From DASTPP01 sp035762175 (GTDB lineage Bacteria; Myxococcota_A; Polyangia; Polyangiales; Polyangiaceae): a stretch of 63,942 bases of DNA. A model generated the notes under the pieces. That model was not told the origin of the DNA. It did not search any database and worked only from the letters and a program-made list of their open reading frames with translations. Each line of letters opens with the position of its first letter. Position 1 is the stretch's first letter. A program made the position numbers and the translations under genes. Where the stretch lies: contig DASTPP010000267.1 of the NCBI GenBank assembly GCA_035762175.1, forward strand, positions 1 through 63,942. Direction: 5' to 3'. Shown here in pieces: positions 43,801-52,698 of the stretch.

Positions 43801-45258
43801 GTGAAGAAGGTCACTACGCACGCGCTTCGCGCCTTCGCTCCGTCGTTCGGCCTCGCCTGGGCCTACGCCTGCGTGGCGCAGGCGCAGAGCGCCCCGACGC
43901 CACCGCCCGCACCGCCGAGCGCGGAAGCGCCCCCCGCTGCGGACCCCTCGCCGGCGGCGCCCGCGGTCGCCCCGGCCCCGCCGGCGGCTCAGGTCCTTGC
44001 CCCGCCCCCGCCGGCACCGGCCGGGCCGAACAACCCGATGCCGACGACCGAGCCGGGGCCGCCGACGCCGGCCCAAGAGACCCCCGCGCCCCGACAGCCC
44101 GCCGGCTTCATGGGGCCGGTCGTCCCCCCGCAAACGGGCGTCTTCGGCAACGGCTACCCCCGCATTCAGCCCTTCGTCGGCATCGTCGGGGGGTTGAAAT
44201 ATGACTGGCCCATCTCCGGCGGGCAGGCCAAGGAGACCAGCCGCCTCTCGAGCATCGCCCTCGCCGACTTCGGCGTGCGCGGGGCCATCACGGACTGGGC
44301 GTCGTTCGAGAGCGAGTTCATGGCCAACGGCGGCACGGGCCTACGAGGCACGAGCGTCTTCGAGGGGCAGGCCGCGCTGCAGGTGCGCAAGCAGGTGATC
44401 CACCTGGCCCGCGACTGGTGGGTGGTCGAGTTGGGCCGCGTCATCGACGAGGCGAGCGTCGACTACTTCTCCGACCACGTCGCCAACACGTTCATGCAGG
44501 ATACGGCCGTCCGCGACCCGCTTTTGTATAGCGGCTTCAACATGGGCAACGGGGTGCGCGCGACCGCCGAAGTGCTGCCCGGCCTGCGCATCGGCCTCGC
44601 GTTCAACGGCGGCAACCCCACGTCGACGAGCAGCACCCTGGCCGTCGGCGGTCAGTTCCCCCCCTTCGAACGCGTCTTCTACCAGGCGTACGGGTCGGTC
44701 GGCCAGGTGGCCAACAACTTCCCGGAAGACCGCTTCCACATCTACGTTGTCACGCCGTCTCTGCTCTACAAGAGCGGCGTTTTCGAGGCGCGCGCGGCCG
44801 TCCAGCAGTTCCTCATCGACACCAACGCCACGACCGACGAGAGCGAGGACATCAAGGGCTACAACGCCAGGGGCACCGCGCGCCTTCACTTGTTCGACAA
44901 TGCCATCTCTCCCTTCGCGAACGGGGCCCTCGGGCGCAACGACGTGGCGCTGCCGAACGACAACACCAAGCTCAGCCCCGACAAGTACACCGGCATCACG
45001 CTCGGCGGCGGCATCGACCTCAACTACCAAAAGAGCCACGGCAACTACAACGGCGTGGGCATTCAGTACGAGGGCGTTCAGTTCCAGGTCGGCGATGGCG
45101 TCGTCACGCGCCTTCACTTCTTCAACGTGGGCACCACCTACTGGCTCAGCCCGAACCTCTCGATCGGCGCCCGCCTTGCCTCCTGGTCGCGCGTGCAGAA
45201 GGGCACCCAGCTCGACGGGGAGCGCTCGGGCATGCTGACGATGCGCCTGCTTCTCTAA
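43801..45258 (+). CDS. Outer-membrane porin-like beta-barrel protein
   Basis: 485 residues from a GTG at 43801. Signal peptide (basic MKKVTTHALR, ending VAQAQS), a Pro/Ala-rich linker (about 30-95), then about 380 residues of alternating strands with YSGFNMGNGVRATAEVLPGLRIG and INLNYQ-type strands. It ends in MLTMRLLL. The look is that of a phosphate-selective or trimeric porin of the OprO/P kind. It follows the hydrolase gene by 23 bp and is probably co-transcribed. Substrate unknown. Confidence 0.78.
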   Translation: MKKVTTHALRAFAPSFGLAWAYACVAQAQSAPTPPPAPPSAEAPPAADPSPAAPAVAPAPPAAQVLAPPPPAPAGPNNPMPTTEPGPPTPAQETPAPRQPAGFMGPVVPPQTGVFGNGYPRIQPFVGIVGGLKYDWPISGGQAKETSRLSSIALADFGVRGAITDWASFESEFMANGGTGLRGTSVFEGQAALQVRKQVIHLARDWWVVELGRVIDEASVDYFSDHVANTFMQDTAVRDPLLYSGFNMGNGVRATAEVLPGLRIGLAFNGGNPTSTSSTLAVGGQFPPFERVFYQAYGSVGQVANNFPEDRFHIYVVTPSLLYKSGVFEARAAVQQFLIDTNATTDESEDIKGYNARGTARLHLFDNAISPFANGALGRNDVALPNDNTKLSPDKYTGITLGGGIDLNYQKSHGNYNGVGIQYEGVQFQVGDGVVTRLHFFNVGTTYWLSPNLSIGARLASWSRVQKGTQLDGERSGMLTMRLLL

Positions 45259-45414
45259 AGCCCCGAGCGGGCACAGTTCGGGTTCGAGAACACACATCGG
45301 GCCCCCCTTGAGCTGCCCCGAGCCCCCAAGCTAGCCTCCCCCCCGGCCGGAGATTTTTTCCGGGCCCGTGCTTTTGGTCGCAACCGGCCCGCGGGGCCGG
45401 CCGAGGGGGTAAGT

Positions 45415-46953
45415 ATGAGCCACAGGGTCACTCTTCTCTCGTCTCTTGGTTTGGCCTCGACGCGCGCGGCGCTCGCGTTCGCGCTGCCCGCGCTCGGGGC
45501 CACATTCTTCGCCTGCGGCGGCGACTTCAAGTACGCCGAGTGCCCGGACGGCACCGAGCAGAACGGCGGCGGCCACGTGGACGAGGCCTGCCAGCGGCCC
45601 GACGGGTCCGGCGGCGCGGGCGGCGCGGGCGGCACGGGCGGGGCTCCCCCGGGCGGGGGCAGCGGCGGCGCCGGCGGGGGCGGGGGATCGCCACAAGTCC
45701 CGCCCGGCGCCGAGTGCGCGCCGATGCAGACGCGCTGCGCCGAGGGGGCGCAGCAGACCTGCGGCGGCGACGGTACGTGGGGGGCGGAGGCGGCGTGCGA
45801 CCTCGCGTGCGACAAGGGGGGGGTCGCGTGCGTGGTGCCGGTGCAGTTGGCGGCCGATAGCAAGCACGTCTGCGCCCGCTTGAGCGACGGCACGGTGCGC
45901 TGCTGGGGGAGCGACGAGGCCGAATCGCTCGGCAACGGCGACGGCGGCAATCAGACCAAGCCGCAAGCCATCGATGGCCTCGAGGGCGTGGTCGAGCTCG
46001 ACCCGACCGGCCATTGCGCCCGCTTCGAAGACCAGACGGCGAGGTGCTGGGGCACCAACAATACGTTCCGTTTCGACCCGAGCTCGGCCGTCACGTCGCT
46101 GAAAGCCCCGTCCCCGCTCGTGGGCGCCGCCGGAGCCGTCGCGATCTCGGTCGGCGAGAGACACACCTGCCTGCTCGATGGGGCGGGCGCCGCGCTCTGC
46201 AAAGGCAATTCCACCCTCGGGCTCATCGGCCAGCCCGGGTTTGACCCGCAAGCAGAGTACGTTCCCGTCGCCACGACGGCTCGGTTCGCGAGCCTCACTT
46301 CGGCGAGCGAGGCCACGCTCGGCTCGAACCTCGGTCTCACCAAGGAAGGTTCGGTGTATTGCTGGGGCATTGCGTCGGATTGCGGAGGCGCGGCGCCCGA
46401 CGACGGCCTCGGCACCCCGGAGAGCGAATACCTCTACAAGCCGAAGGCCGTCCCCTCCGTGAGCTCGATCAAGGCGTTGGGCCAAGGGACAATTCCTTGT
46501 GCCGTCGGCGCCGACGGTCGGGCCCAATGCTGGGGCAGAAACGACCTCGGCCAGCTCGGGCGGGGCACGAGTGGCAACGCGCTGCTCGGCGCCGGCCCCG
46601 TGGCGACCCTCGACGCCGTGGTGCAGATGGCAAGTGGGATTGCCCACGCCTGCGCGGTGAAAGAAGACGGGACGCTTTACTGCTGGGGCGCCAACAACAA
46701 GGGCCAGCTCGGCGCCACCTGCGGCCCGACCTTGCCCTGCCAGACGAACACCACGACCAACACCTCGTTCGTGCCGAACGCCAGCAAGGTCGACCTCGCG
46801 GGCGTCGTCGAGGTGCGCCCGGCGGGCTCGTTCACCTGCGCCCGCACGGCCGATTCGAAGGTCTACTGCTGGGGCGACAACAGCAAGGGCCAGCTCGGCG
46901 ACGGCACCACCGGCGTCGGGCGTGCCAAGCCCGAACCCGTCGTCTGGAAGTAA
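45415..46953 (+). CDS. RCC1-repeat lipoprotein
   Basis: 512 residues. Signal peptide ending in FFACGG (lipobox), a Gly-rich linker (about 60-95), a small Cys-rich EGF-like stretch (CAPMQTRCAEGAQQTCGGDG), then a seven-bladed propeller of RCC1 repeats: CARLSDGTVRCWGSDE, CALKEDG-type units and VYCWGDNSKGQLGDG. Each blade has the CWG.N..GQLG signature. RCC1-like surface proteins are frequent in myxobacteria and probably mediate binding; no enzyme motif is seen. Confidence 0.9.
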   Translation: MSHRVTLLSSLGLASTRAALAFALPALGATFFACGGDFKYAECPDGTEQNGGGHVDEACQRPDGSGGAGGAGGTGGAPPGGGSGGAGGGGGSPQVPPGAECAPMQTRCAEGAQQTCGGDGTWGAEAACDLACDKGGVACVVPVQLAADSKHVCARLSDGTVRCWGSDEAESLGNGDGGNQTKPQAIDGLEGVVELDPTGHCARFEDQTARCWGTNNTFRFDPSSAVTSLKAPSPLVGAAGAVAISVGERHTCLLDGAGAALCKGNSTLGLIGQPGFDPQAEYVPVATTARFASLTSASEATLGSNLGLTKEGSVYCWGIASDCGGAAPDDGLGTPESEYLYKPKAVPSVSSIKALGQGTIPCAVGADGRAQCWGRNDLGQLGRGTSGNALLGAGPVATLDAVVQMASGIAHACAVKEDGTLYCWGANNKGQLGATCGPTLPCQTNTTTNTSFVPNASKVDLAGVVEVRPAGSFTCARTADSKVYCWGDNSKGQLGDGTTGVGRAKPEPVVWK

Positions 46954-47147
46954 GCGCCTCGCCGCCGCCTGCACCCCCAGGTAGGCGGCGGCCGGGGTGA
47001 CCCCCCAGGGCCCACCGCCCGCGGGCGGCCGCTGGGCCTGCGTCTCGGCGCCCCGATGGGGGGGCGTGAGGCGCCCAGCGTTGGCACGAAGGGGTTCGGG
47101 GACCGCGGCAGGCGGCAGGCGAGAACTTCTGGAAGGGGTCTGCGTAC

Positions 47148-47972
47148 ATGGGGGTGATGGCGACCCCCTACCGCGACGAAGAGAGCGCGCTGCGTCAACG
47201 TCTTGCCGCCCTCGATGCCCAACTCCGTGACGCGCGGGCGCTGCCCGAGAGGTTGCGGGCGCTCGAGGAGGCGCGCGAGCGGCTCGAGGCCGAGCGGGCC
47301 GCGGTGGCCGAGCGGCTCGAAGGCCTCGGCGAGAGGTTCTCGCTCGAGGGGCTGCGCATCGCGTCGCCCTGCCAGGCCGACTGGGACGCGATGGCGGGCG
47401 ACGAGCGGGTGCGCTTCTGCGGCCAGTGCCAGAAGAACGTTTACAACCTCTCGGGCATGGCCCGCGACGAGGCCGAAGCCTTGGTGCAGGGGGCCGAGGG
47501 CAAGCTCTGCGTGCGCATGTACCGCCGCGACGACGGCACCGTGCTGACGAGCGACTGCCCCGAGGGCGTGCGCCGCAAGCGCCGCCGGCGCCTCGCGATC
47601 GTCGCGGGCTCGGGGGCGCTCGCGAGCGTGTCGGCCTTCGGGTACCTGTCGCTCACGGTGAGAATGGGCGGGCTCAGGCCGACGGCCCACGCGACGATGG
47701 GGGAGGTGCCGGTGTCCGACGTCGCCGCGCTCGGCGTCAGCGCGCCGGTCGAGCCGGCTTCCGTGGGCGCGGGCCCCGAAGAGCCGGGCACGCCCCCGAC
47801 CGGTCACGTCGCGCCCCGGATGCTGCTCGGCGAGGCGGCGTTCGAGGTCGAGCCCGCGCCAAAGCCGGCGGCGGGACGGCCGAAGAAGGGCCCCGCACTG
47901 ATGGGCAAACCGGCGGCGCCCACGACGAAGCCGGCGAGCGGCGGGGCCAAGGCGCAGCTCACGTCGAAGTGA
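47148..47972 (+). CDS. Zinc-binding membrane protein with N-terminal coiled coil
   Basis: 274 residues from the ATG at 47148, preceded by GGAAGGGG. Residues 5-60 are a coiled coil (Leu/Glu/Arg heptads). CQADWDAMAGDERVRFCGQCQKNVYNLSGM is a conserved Cys module common in myxobacteria and planctomycetes, followed by LCVRMYRRDDGTVLTSDCPEG. One TM helix (about 148-168) leads to a Pro/Ala/Lys-rich periplasmic tail. The Cys pattern suggests a zinc site. Function unknown. No obvious operon partner. Confidence 0.78.
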   Translation: MGVMATPYRDEESALRQRLAALDAQLRDARALPERLRALEEARERLEAERAAVAERLEGLGERFSLEGLRIASPCQADWDAMAGDERVRFCGQCQKNVYNLSGMARDEAEALVQGAEGKLCVRMYRRDDGTVLTSDCPEGVRRKRRRRLAIVAGSGALASVSAFGYLSLTVRMGGLRPTAHATMGEVPVSDVAALGVSAPVEPASVGAGPEEPGTPPTGHVAPRMLLGEAAFEVEPAPKPAAGRPKKGPALMGKPAAPTTKPASGGAKAQLTSK

Positions 47973-48048
47973 GGGGCGGCGCCCCTCGCACCCCGCCGCG
48001 AGGCGGCAACGCTTGCGCCCTGCGGGGGGGCGGCGCCACCATCGCCCG

Positions 48049-48423
48049 GTGCTGGTCAGGCTGGGCACGAGCGAGGCGCGGGGGCGCGGGGTCTACGCGG
48101 CCGTCGACATCGCCGAGGGCACGCTCATCGAAGAGTGCCCGGTCGTGGTGATCGCGCCGGACGAAGTGGGCTATCTGCAGGAGACGGCGCTGCGCGATTA
48201 CTTCTTCGTCTGGGGGGGCGTCGGCGACGCGGCCGCCATCGCGCTCGGCTATGGCTCGCTTTACAACCACGCCAGCGTGCCGAACGCGATGTACGTGCGC
48301 AAGCACGAGGCGCTCACCATCGCCTTTTTCGCGCTGCGGGCCATCGCCGCGGGCGAAGAGATCACGGTCAGCTACCACGGCGGCTTCGGCGATCGCGGGG
48401 ACGTGTGGTTCGACGTGCGCTGA
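48049..48423 (+). CDS. SET-domain protein
   Basis: 124 residues from a GTG at 48049; a TTG at 48013 would add twelve residues without motif. SET-domain motifs: RGVYAAVDIAEGTLIEE (N-SET), GYGSLYNHASVPNAMY (the NHS-like pseudoknot strand) and ALRAIAAGEEITVSYHG (C-SET with the catalytic tyrosine). SET proteins methylate lysine using SAM. The minimal length matches stand-alone bacterial SET proteins. The substrate is unknown. It is in the same direction as its neighbours but spaced by 76 and 246 bp. Confidence 0.85.
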   Translation: MLVRLGTSEARGRGVYAAVDIAEGTLIEECPVVVIAPDEVGYLQETALRDYFFVWGGVGDAAAIALGYGSLYNHASVPNAMYVRKHEALTIAFFALRAIAAGEEITVSYHGGFGDRGDVWFDVR

Positions 48424-48669
48424 GCGGGCGGCGCGGCGGGCCGCGGGCCGGACGCGAGCGCGAGGGCTCGGGCGACCTGGGCTTAGCGCTCGGGCTCGGG
48501 CCTGACGCGGCCGGGCCCAGAGGGGCAAAGTGCTACGCCGCGCTTTACGACTGTGCGGGGTGCGAGAGAGCAAGGCGCTCGGCGGCGGGCGCGAAGGGCG
48601 CGGCCGAGGGGCCTGGCACGGGGTTCGCTAAGGCACCGCTGCAACGAGCGAGAAAGAAGAGGTAGGAAG

Positions 48670-49422
48670 ATGCGACGGGGGCTTTCGTGGGAGAGCCTGT
48701 TCGTCGGCGGCTTGGTGGCCCTCGCGCCCTTCGCCTGCGTAGGCGGGGGGGGCGACGTCAGGGCGACGGGCGTCGGCGAGCGCGTGACAGTGACCCGCGA
48801 GCCCCTCGCGGTGGCCGAGGGCGCCGTGCTGCTGGGACATGTCGTCCGCGGCGATGGCGCGGCGCCCTCGGCCCGCCGCCTTCTCGTGCTCGTCAACGGC
48901 ACGCCTCACCTCGTGCCGCTCGCGCCCGACGGCTCGTTCCAGGTGCGGGAGGTGCCGACGGGCGTGCTGACCGTCAAGGCCGAGCTCGACGGCGTGCCCG
49001 GGGCGGCCGTCATCGACGAGGTCTCCGCCGGAGAGCTCGTCGAGGTCTCGCTCCGGCCGGGGCGTGACCATCTGTCGATCGCGCTCACGCGCCGCGCGCA
49101 GCCGGCGGCCTCGCCGGGGCGCGTGGGGCCCCACGTCGAAGCCCGGGGCAGCGACGTCGTTTACCACCTCGGCCCGGGCGCCCGCGAAGGCAACGTGGTC
49201 GTGCGGGGCAACGGCGTCACGGTGCTCGGGGCGCACGAGGGCGAGTCGTGCGACGACGCCCAGCGGACCATCGTGCTCGGCGATCTCATCGTCGAGGGCG
49301 ACGGCGCCGCCATCTATGACGTCGCGGTGCGCGGCGACGTGATCGCGAGGGGCAAGGGCGTGCGCGTCTTCGACTCGTGCAGCGGCGCCTACTTCGACGG
49401 CGCGGCGCCTCGGGGCGGCTGA
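48670..49422 (+). CDS. Exported hypothetical protein with DUF3060-like C-terminus
   Basis: 250 residues from the ATG at 48670, preceded by AGGAAG. Hydrophobic leader LFVGGLVALAPFACVGGG with a possible weak lipobox. A beta-sandwich carboxypeptidase-regulatory-like part (VRGDGAAPSARRLLVLVNG, VPTGVLTVKAELDG) is followed by a right-handed-helix-like segment (REGNVVVRGNGVTVLGAHEGE, DLIVEGDGAAIYDVAVRGDV). Two Cys near the end (CDDAQR, DSCSG) may pair. No enzymatic motif was found. Confidence 0.68.
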   Translation: MRRGLSWESLFVGGLVALAPFACVGGGGDVRATGVGERVTVTREPLAVAEGAVLLGHVVRGDGAAPSARRLLVLVNGTPHLVPLAPDGSFQVREVPTGVLTVKAELDGVPGAAVIDEVSAGELVEVSLRPGRDHLSIALTRRAQPAASPGRVGPHVEARGSDVVYHLGPGAREGNVVVRGNGVTVLGAHEGESCDDAQRTIVLGDLIVEGDGAAIYDVAVRGDVIARGKGVRVFDSCSGAYFDGAAPRGG

Positions 49423-49719
49423 TCGCCGCGGACGGTGGGGTCCGGTGCGCCCCCGGCGACCTGGCGCGAAGGGCGCGTCGCGTCGTGCGCTCGGGGCAGG
49501 CAAGGCTTGCGCCCGCGGCCCCTTCTCGTGGACACTTCTTCGAGGCGCCATCCCGCCGCCGTCGCTCGCCAGCGCCGCGCGGGGGCGGAGGGCCCCGCGC
49601 GCCGAACGCACCTGGCCCGCGCCTGCCGCGCCTGCCGCACCTACCGCGCTTGGCCTGCGCCTGCCGCGCCTGGCCCGCGCCTGGCCCGCGCCTGCCGCGG
49701 CGCTAAAGATAAGGCACCC
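49423..49719. other. Low-complexity intergenic region
   Basis: 297 bp. The last 90 bp (about 49615-49705) are a degenerate run of GCCTGCCGCGCCTGGCCCGC-like units about 12-24 bp long. No promoter or gene was recognised. Confidence 0.5.
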
Positions 49720-51513
49720 ATGAGCGGCGAACGCGGAGCGAACGCCCCCGAGATCGGCGGGCCCCCGGGGGGGCGAGAGCGCGACCGGTACATGCTGCGG
49801 CTCGCCTTCGCGCTCGTGGTCTTCGGCTCGTTGCCGCTCGGCTGGGTCCGGGGGTTTAGCTGCGGCAGCCACGTGCTGAAAGAGCTGAGCGGCGCGCGGT
49901 TGCTGGCGGACAACCCCGAGGCCGCGCTCCTGCTCGCGGCCTTCGCCTTCTTGCCGGTCGCGCTCGGGTGGCTCGCCGAGCGGTCGAAGCGGCTCGGCTG
50001 GCGCCTCGCCTGCGACGTCGTCTCGTCGGCGCTGGCGGCGGCGGGTGCCTTCGTTTGTGCGGTCTTGCCCGGGGCGGGCCTCGGGCGCCACACGCTGCTG
50101 GCGCCCGCCTGGGCCTCGGTGCTCGCGCTCGGTGCGAGCTCGCTCGACGCGCTCGCCGAGGCGGCCGCCGATCTGTCCCGGCGGCGCGCGCGGCGCCGGC
50201 CCCCCGAGGCCGAACGCGCGCCCCGGTTCGACGGGCCTTCGCCGTACCGCGATCGGCGGCGCGCCGGCGCGGGCGCGCGGGGGCCGCTCGCTCGAGCCCA
50301 TTCGACCTTCGGGCGCGCGGCGGGCGCGCTCGCGTGGCGCGGACGCCTCGCGGCCGCCGCCCTCGCCCGCTGGCGGCGAGGCCCGCGCGCGCTGGCCCTG
50401 GCCGCCCTCGCCCTCGGCGCGCTCTGGGTGCACGCGGGGGCGGCCCGCGGGGCGGGGTTGCCGCCGGTGCACGAGAAGTGGCGTTACGAGTTCGGCGGCC
50501 ACGGGCCCCCGCGCGAGGGCCAGCACTTCGCCGGCACCGAGGGGGGCTTTCTCGTCACCAACCGCTACGCCCCCCACCGGGTGGCGAAGGTCGACGAGGC
50601 GAGCGGCCGTCCGCTCTGGTCGCTCGACGGGGCGCAGGGGGCGCTCTTGCCCCGGGCGGCCCGCGAGCCTCTCTGGCTGATTTACGATCGCCCGAGCGGG
50701 GCGTTGCTCGAAGAGATCGATCCGGCCAATGGCGTGCTCTTGCGCACGGCGACGCTGCCCGACGCCGCGTCGTCGCTCGGGCAATGGTACCGCCGCGGCG
50801 GCGTGTTGATTCGGGCCCAACGCGATCTGCTCGAGCGCTTCGACCCGGAGACCGGGGCGCGGCTCTGGGCGAGCCGGCCGCGCGAGCAGATCAACGAGTT
50901 TCAGGTCGCGCTGACGCTCTCGGCCGTCTGGGCCCCTTGTGGCCGCGAGCGGCTTTGCCGGTTCGGGGCCGAAGACGGCACCCTCGGGCGTTGGATCGAC
51001 GCGCCCGTCGTCGACTTCGCCGCGCTCCCCGACGCGCTTTACGTGCTCGGCCCCGATCGCGTCGAGGCCTACGGGCCCGAGGGCGCGACGCCGCGCTGGG
51101 CCGAAACGCTCCGGCCCGGCTTCCGCGGGCAGCGCCTGCTCGCTTCGGCCGGCTGGGTGGTCGTGCTCGCCCAGACCAACGTCCGGCCCAAGCCCGACTA
51201 CGTTCTTTCGGCCCACCGCGCCGGCGACGGCACGGTAGCCTGGTCGCGGGGGAACGTGCCCGAGCACTACCTCGGCTACCTGGGGCTGGGCGGCGACCTG
51301 CTCGCGTATTACTCGAGCGCCGAGGCGGGGGTCTTCGTGCGCGATCTCGCCCGCGGCGGCGAACGAAAGGCGATGGAGCTCTCGCCAAAGCTCGTCCTCT
51401 CGCCGGACGCCACGGGCGTCTCGCCGCCGGTGCCCGCCGGCGATCCGGTGGTGTCCGGGCCCTGGGTTTTCGTGCCCGATTCTGGCCAGCTCGTCGCGCT
51501 CCGTTTCGATTGA
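49720..51513 (+). CDS. Membrane protein with PQQ-like beta-propeller domain
   Basis: 597 residues from the ATG at 49720. About four TM helices lie in the first 130 residues (MLRLAFALVVFGSLPLGW and later), then an Arg/Ala-rich linker with another TM near 225-245 (ALALAALALGALWVHAG). The C-terminal 340 residues are a PQQ-type propeller: GFLVTNRYAPHRVAKVDEAS, DPETGARLWASRP, DGTVAWSRGNVP, with WSLDG-like blade ends. The propeller would face the periplasm and may be a scaffold or sensor. No dehydrogenase catalytic residues are evident. Confidence 0.75.
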   Translation: MSGERGANAPEIGGPPGGRERDRYMLRLAFALVVFGSLPLGWVRGFSCGSHVLKELSGARLLADNPEAALLLAAFAFLPVALGWLAERSKRLGWRLACDVVSSALAAAGAFVCAVLPGAGLGRHTLLAPAWASVLALGASSLDALAEAAADLSRRRARRRPPEAERAPRFDGPSPYRDRRRAGAGARGPLARAHSTFGRAAGALAWRGRLAAAALARWRRGPRALALAALALGALWVHAGAARGAGLPPVHEKWRYEFGGHGPPREGQHFAGTEGGFLVTNRYAPHRVAKVDEASGRPLWSLDGAQGALLPRAAREPLWLIYDRPSGALLEEIDPANGVLLRTATLPDAASSLGQWYRRGGVLIRAQRDLLERFDPETGARLWASRPREQINEFQVALTLSAVWAPCGRERLCRFGAEDGTLGRWIDAPVVDFAALPDALYVLGPDRVEAYGPEGATPRWAETLRPGFRGQRLLASAGWVVVLAQTNVRPKPDYVLSAHRAGDGTVAWSRGNVPEHYLGYLGLGGDLLAYYSSAEAGVFVRDLARGGERKAMELSPKLVLSPDATGVSPPVPAGDPVVSGPWVFVPDSGQLVALRFD

Positions 51514-51907
51514 ATCGGCCCGCGCCCCCGCGGGCGACGGCGCCCTTCGCGCCGCGGCCCTGCCGGCCTGGCGCGCCCCCCGGGGGGGAATGCCGCCCCC
51601 GAGGGCCGCGTACACCGCTACGAACGGCTCCGCTTTGGCAGGCCCTCGCTACGAACCCAAAGAAGCCTACCCTTTGCCGGCCCCTGGTGGGGGCGGTCGG
51701 CGGCGGGGCGAAAGGGCCCTGGGTGGGCGAAGGTCGGCCCGGCGCCCGGTGCCCGGCGTTGGCCTTTCGGCCGGGCGGCCCTCTTCATCGTGCGTGCTGG
51801 GCCCCCTGCCCGCTGAGCCCCTCGCGGGAACTTCGTCGAACCTTCGCTGTCACGCTTTTCGGGCTCGGGCCCATGTAACGGGCAAAGCCCTCCCGGAGAA
51901 CCGCCCC
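51514..51907. other. Intergenic region
   Basis: 394 bp without a convincing gene. GCTACGAAC occurs twice (51618 and 51650). GGGCTCGGGCCC and GGGCAAAGCCC near 51860-51890 could form small stems close to the next start. CGGAGAAC before the ATG at 51908 is a plausible ribosome-binding site. No promoter boxes are clear. Confidence 0.4.
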
Positions 51908-52648
51908 ATGAACGCGTCCCGCGCCGCCCTCGTCGCCCTGCTGGCCACCCTCAGCGTCCCCGCCCCCGCGCTCGCCTGCGGCGGCGCCATCGTGATGCGG
52001 CACTTTCAGGCCCCCAAGAAGGCCGACCCGCCGATGCCGGTGCTGGTGGCCGACGCCGAGAAGAAGCTCGAAGAGGGCGACCACAAGGCGGCGGTTTCGG
52101 CCGCCAAGCGGGCGTACCCGAAGGTGAAGACCGGCAGCCCGAGCAGCGGGCTCGAGAGCCGAGCGCTGCGAGTCGCGGCGCTGGCGGTGACGCGCAGCGA
52201 AGGGGCCGTGGGGCCCGAGGGCACGAAGACGTCAGCCCCGAAGGCCCGCGAGAGCAACCTGGCCTGGTCGGCCATGGTGCTCAAGGGGCTCGACGCCAAG
52301 GCCGAGGTCGAGCGCGGGGGCGACCCGGCCATCAAGGCGAACCTGGGCGAGGCGCTGGCGCGCGTCGACGCGACGCGCGACGAGGGGTTCCGGGTGCTCA
52401 AAGACTTGTCCGATCGCGATCTGATGGGCAGCCCCCAGGCGTACGCGACGCTCGCGCGGCTGGCGAAAGAGCGCGGCGACGAGGCGCTCGAGCGCACCGC
52501 CCGCGGCCGCTGCGAGACGATGAGCGGGGGCAAGGCGGTTTGCGGCGAGGCGCCGGCGGCGGCGCCCGAGACCGTTCGCGCCTCGTTCGCGCCGCCCCAG
52601 AAGTCGAAGGTGGCGCACGTGACGCGGCCGCTCGACGTGCGGTTTTGA
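51908..52648 (+). CDS. Exported TPR-like hypothetical protein
   Basis: 246 residues. A signal peptide (ALVALLATLSVPAPALA) is followed by a CGGA motif and then a helical body with ADAEKKLEEGDHKAAVSAAKRAYP and ESRALRVAALAVTRSEG, the periodicity of TPR-like repeats (about 45-185). C-terminal residues 186-246 hold two Cys (CETMSGGKAVC). It is followed after 50 bp by the tetraheme cytochrome gene, suggesting shared transcription. Function unknown. Confidence 0.7.
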   Translation: MNASRAALVALLATLSVPAPALACGGAIVMRHFQAPKKADPPMPVLVADAEKKLEEGDHKAAVSAAKRAYPKVKTGSPSSGLESRALRVAALAVTRSEGAVGPEGTKTSAPKARESNLAWSAMVLKGLDAKAEVERGGDPAIKANLGEALARVDATRDEGFRVLKDLSDRDLMGSPQAYATLARLAKERGDEALERTARGRCETMSGGKAVCGEAPAAAPETVRASFAPPQKSKVAHVTRPLDVRF

Positions 52649-52698
52649 AGGTCGGGGCGGCCGCGAGACTCGGCGAAGCGCCCCCGCAGAGAGGCGAC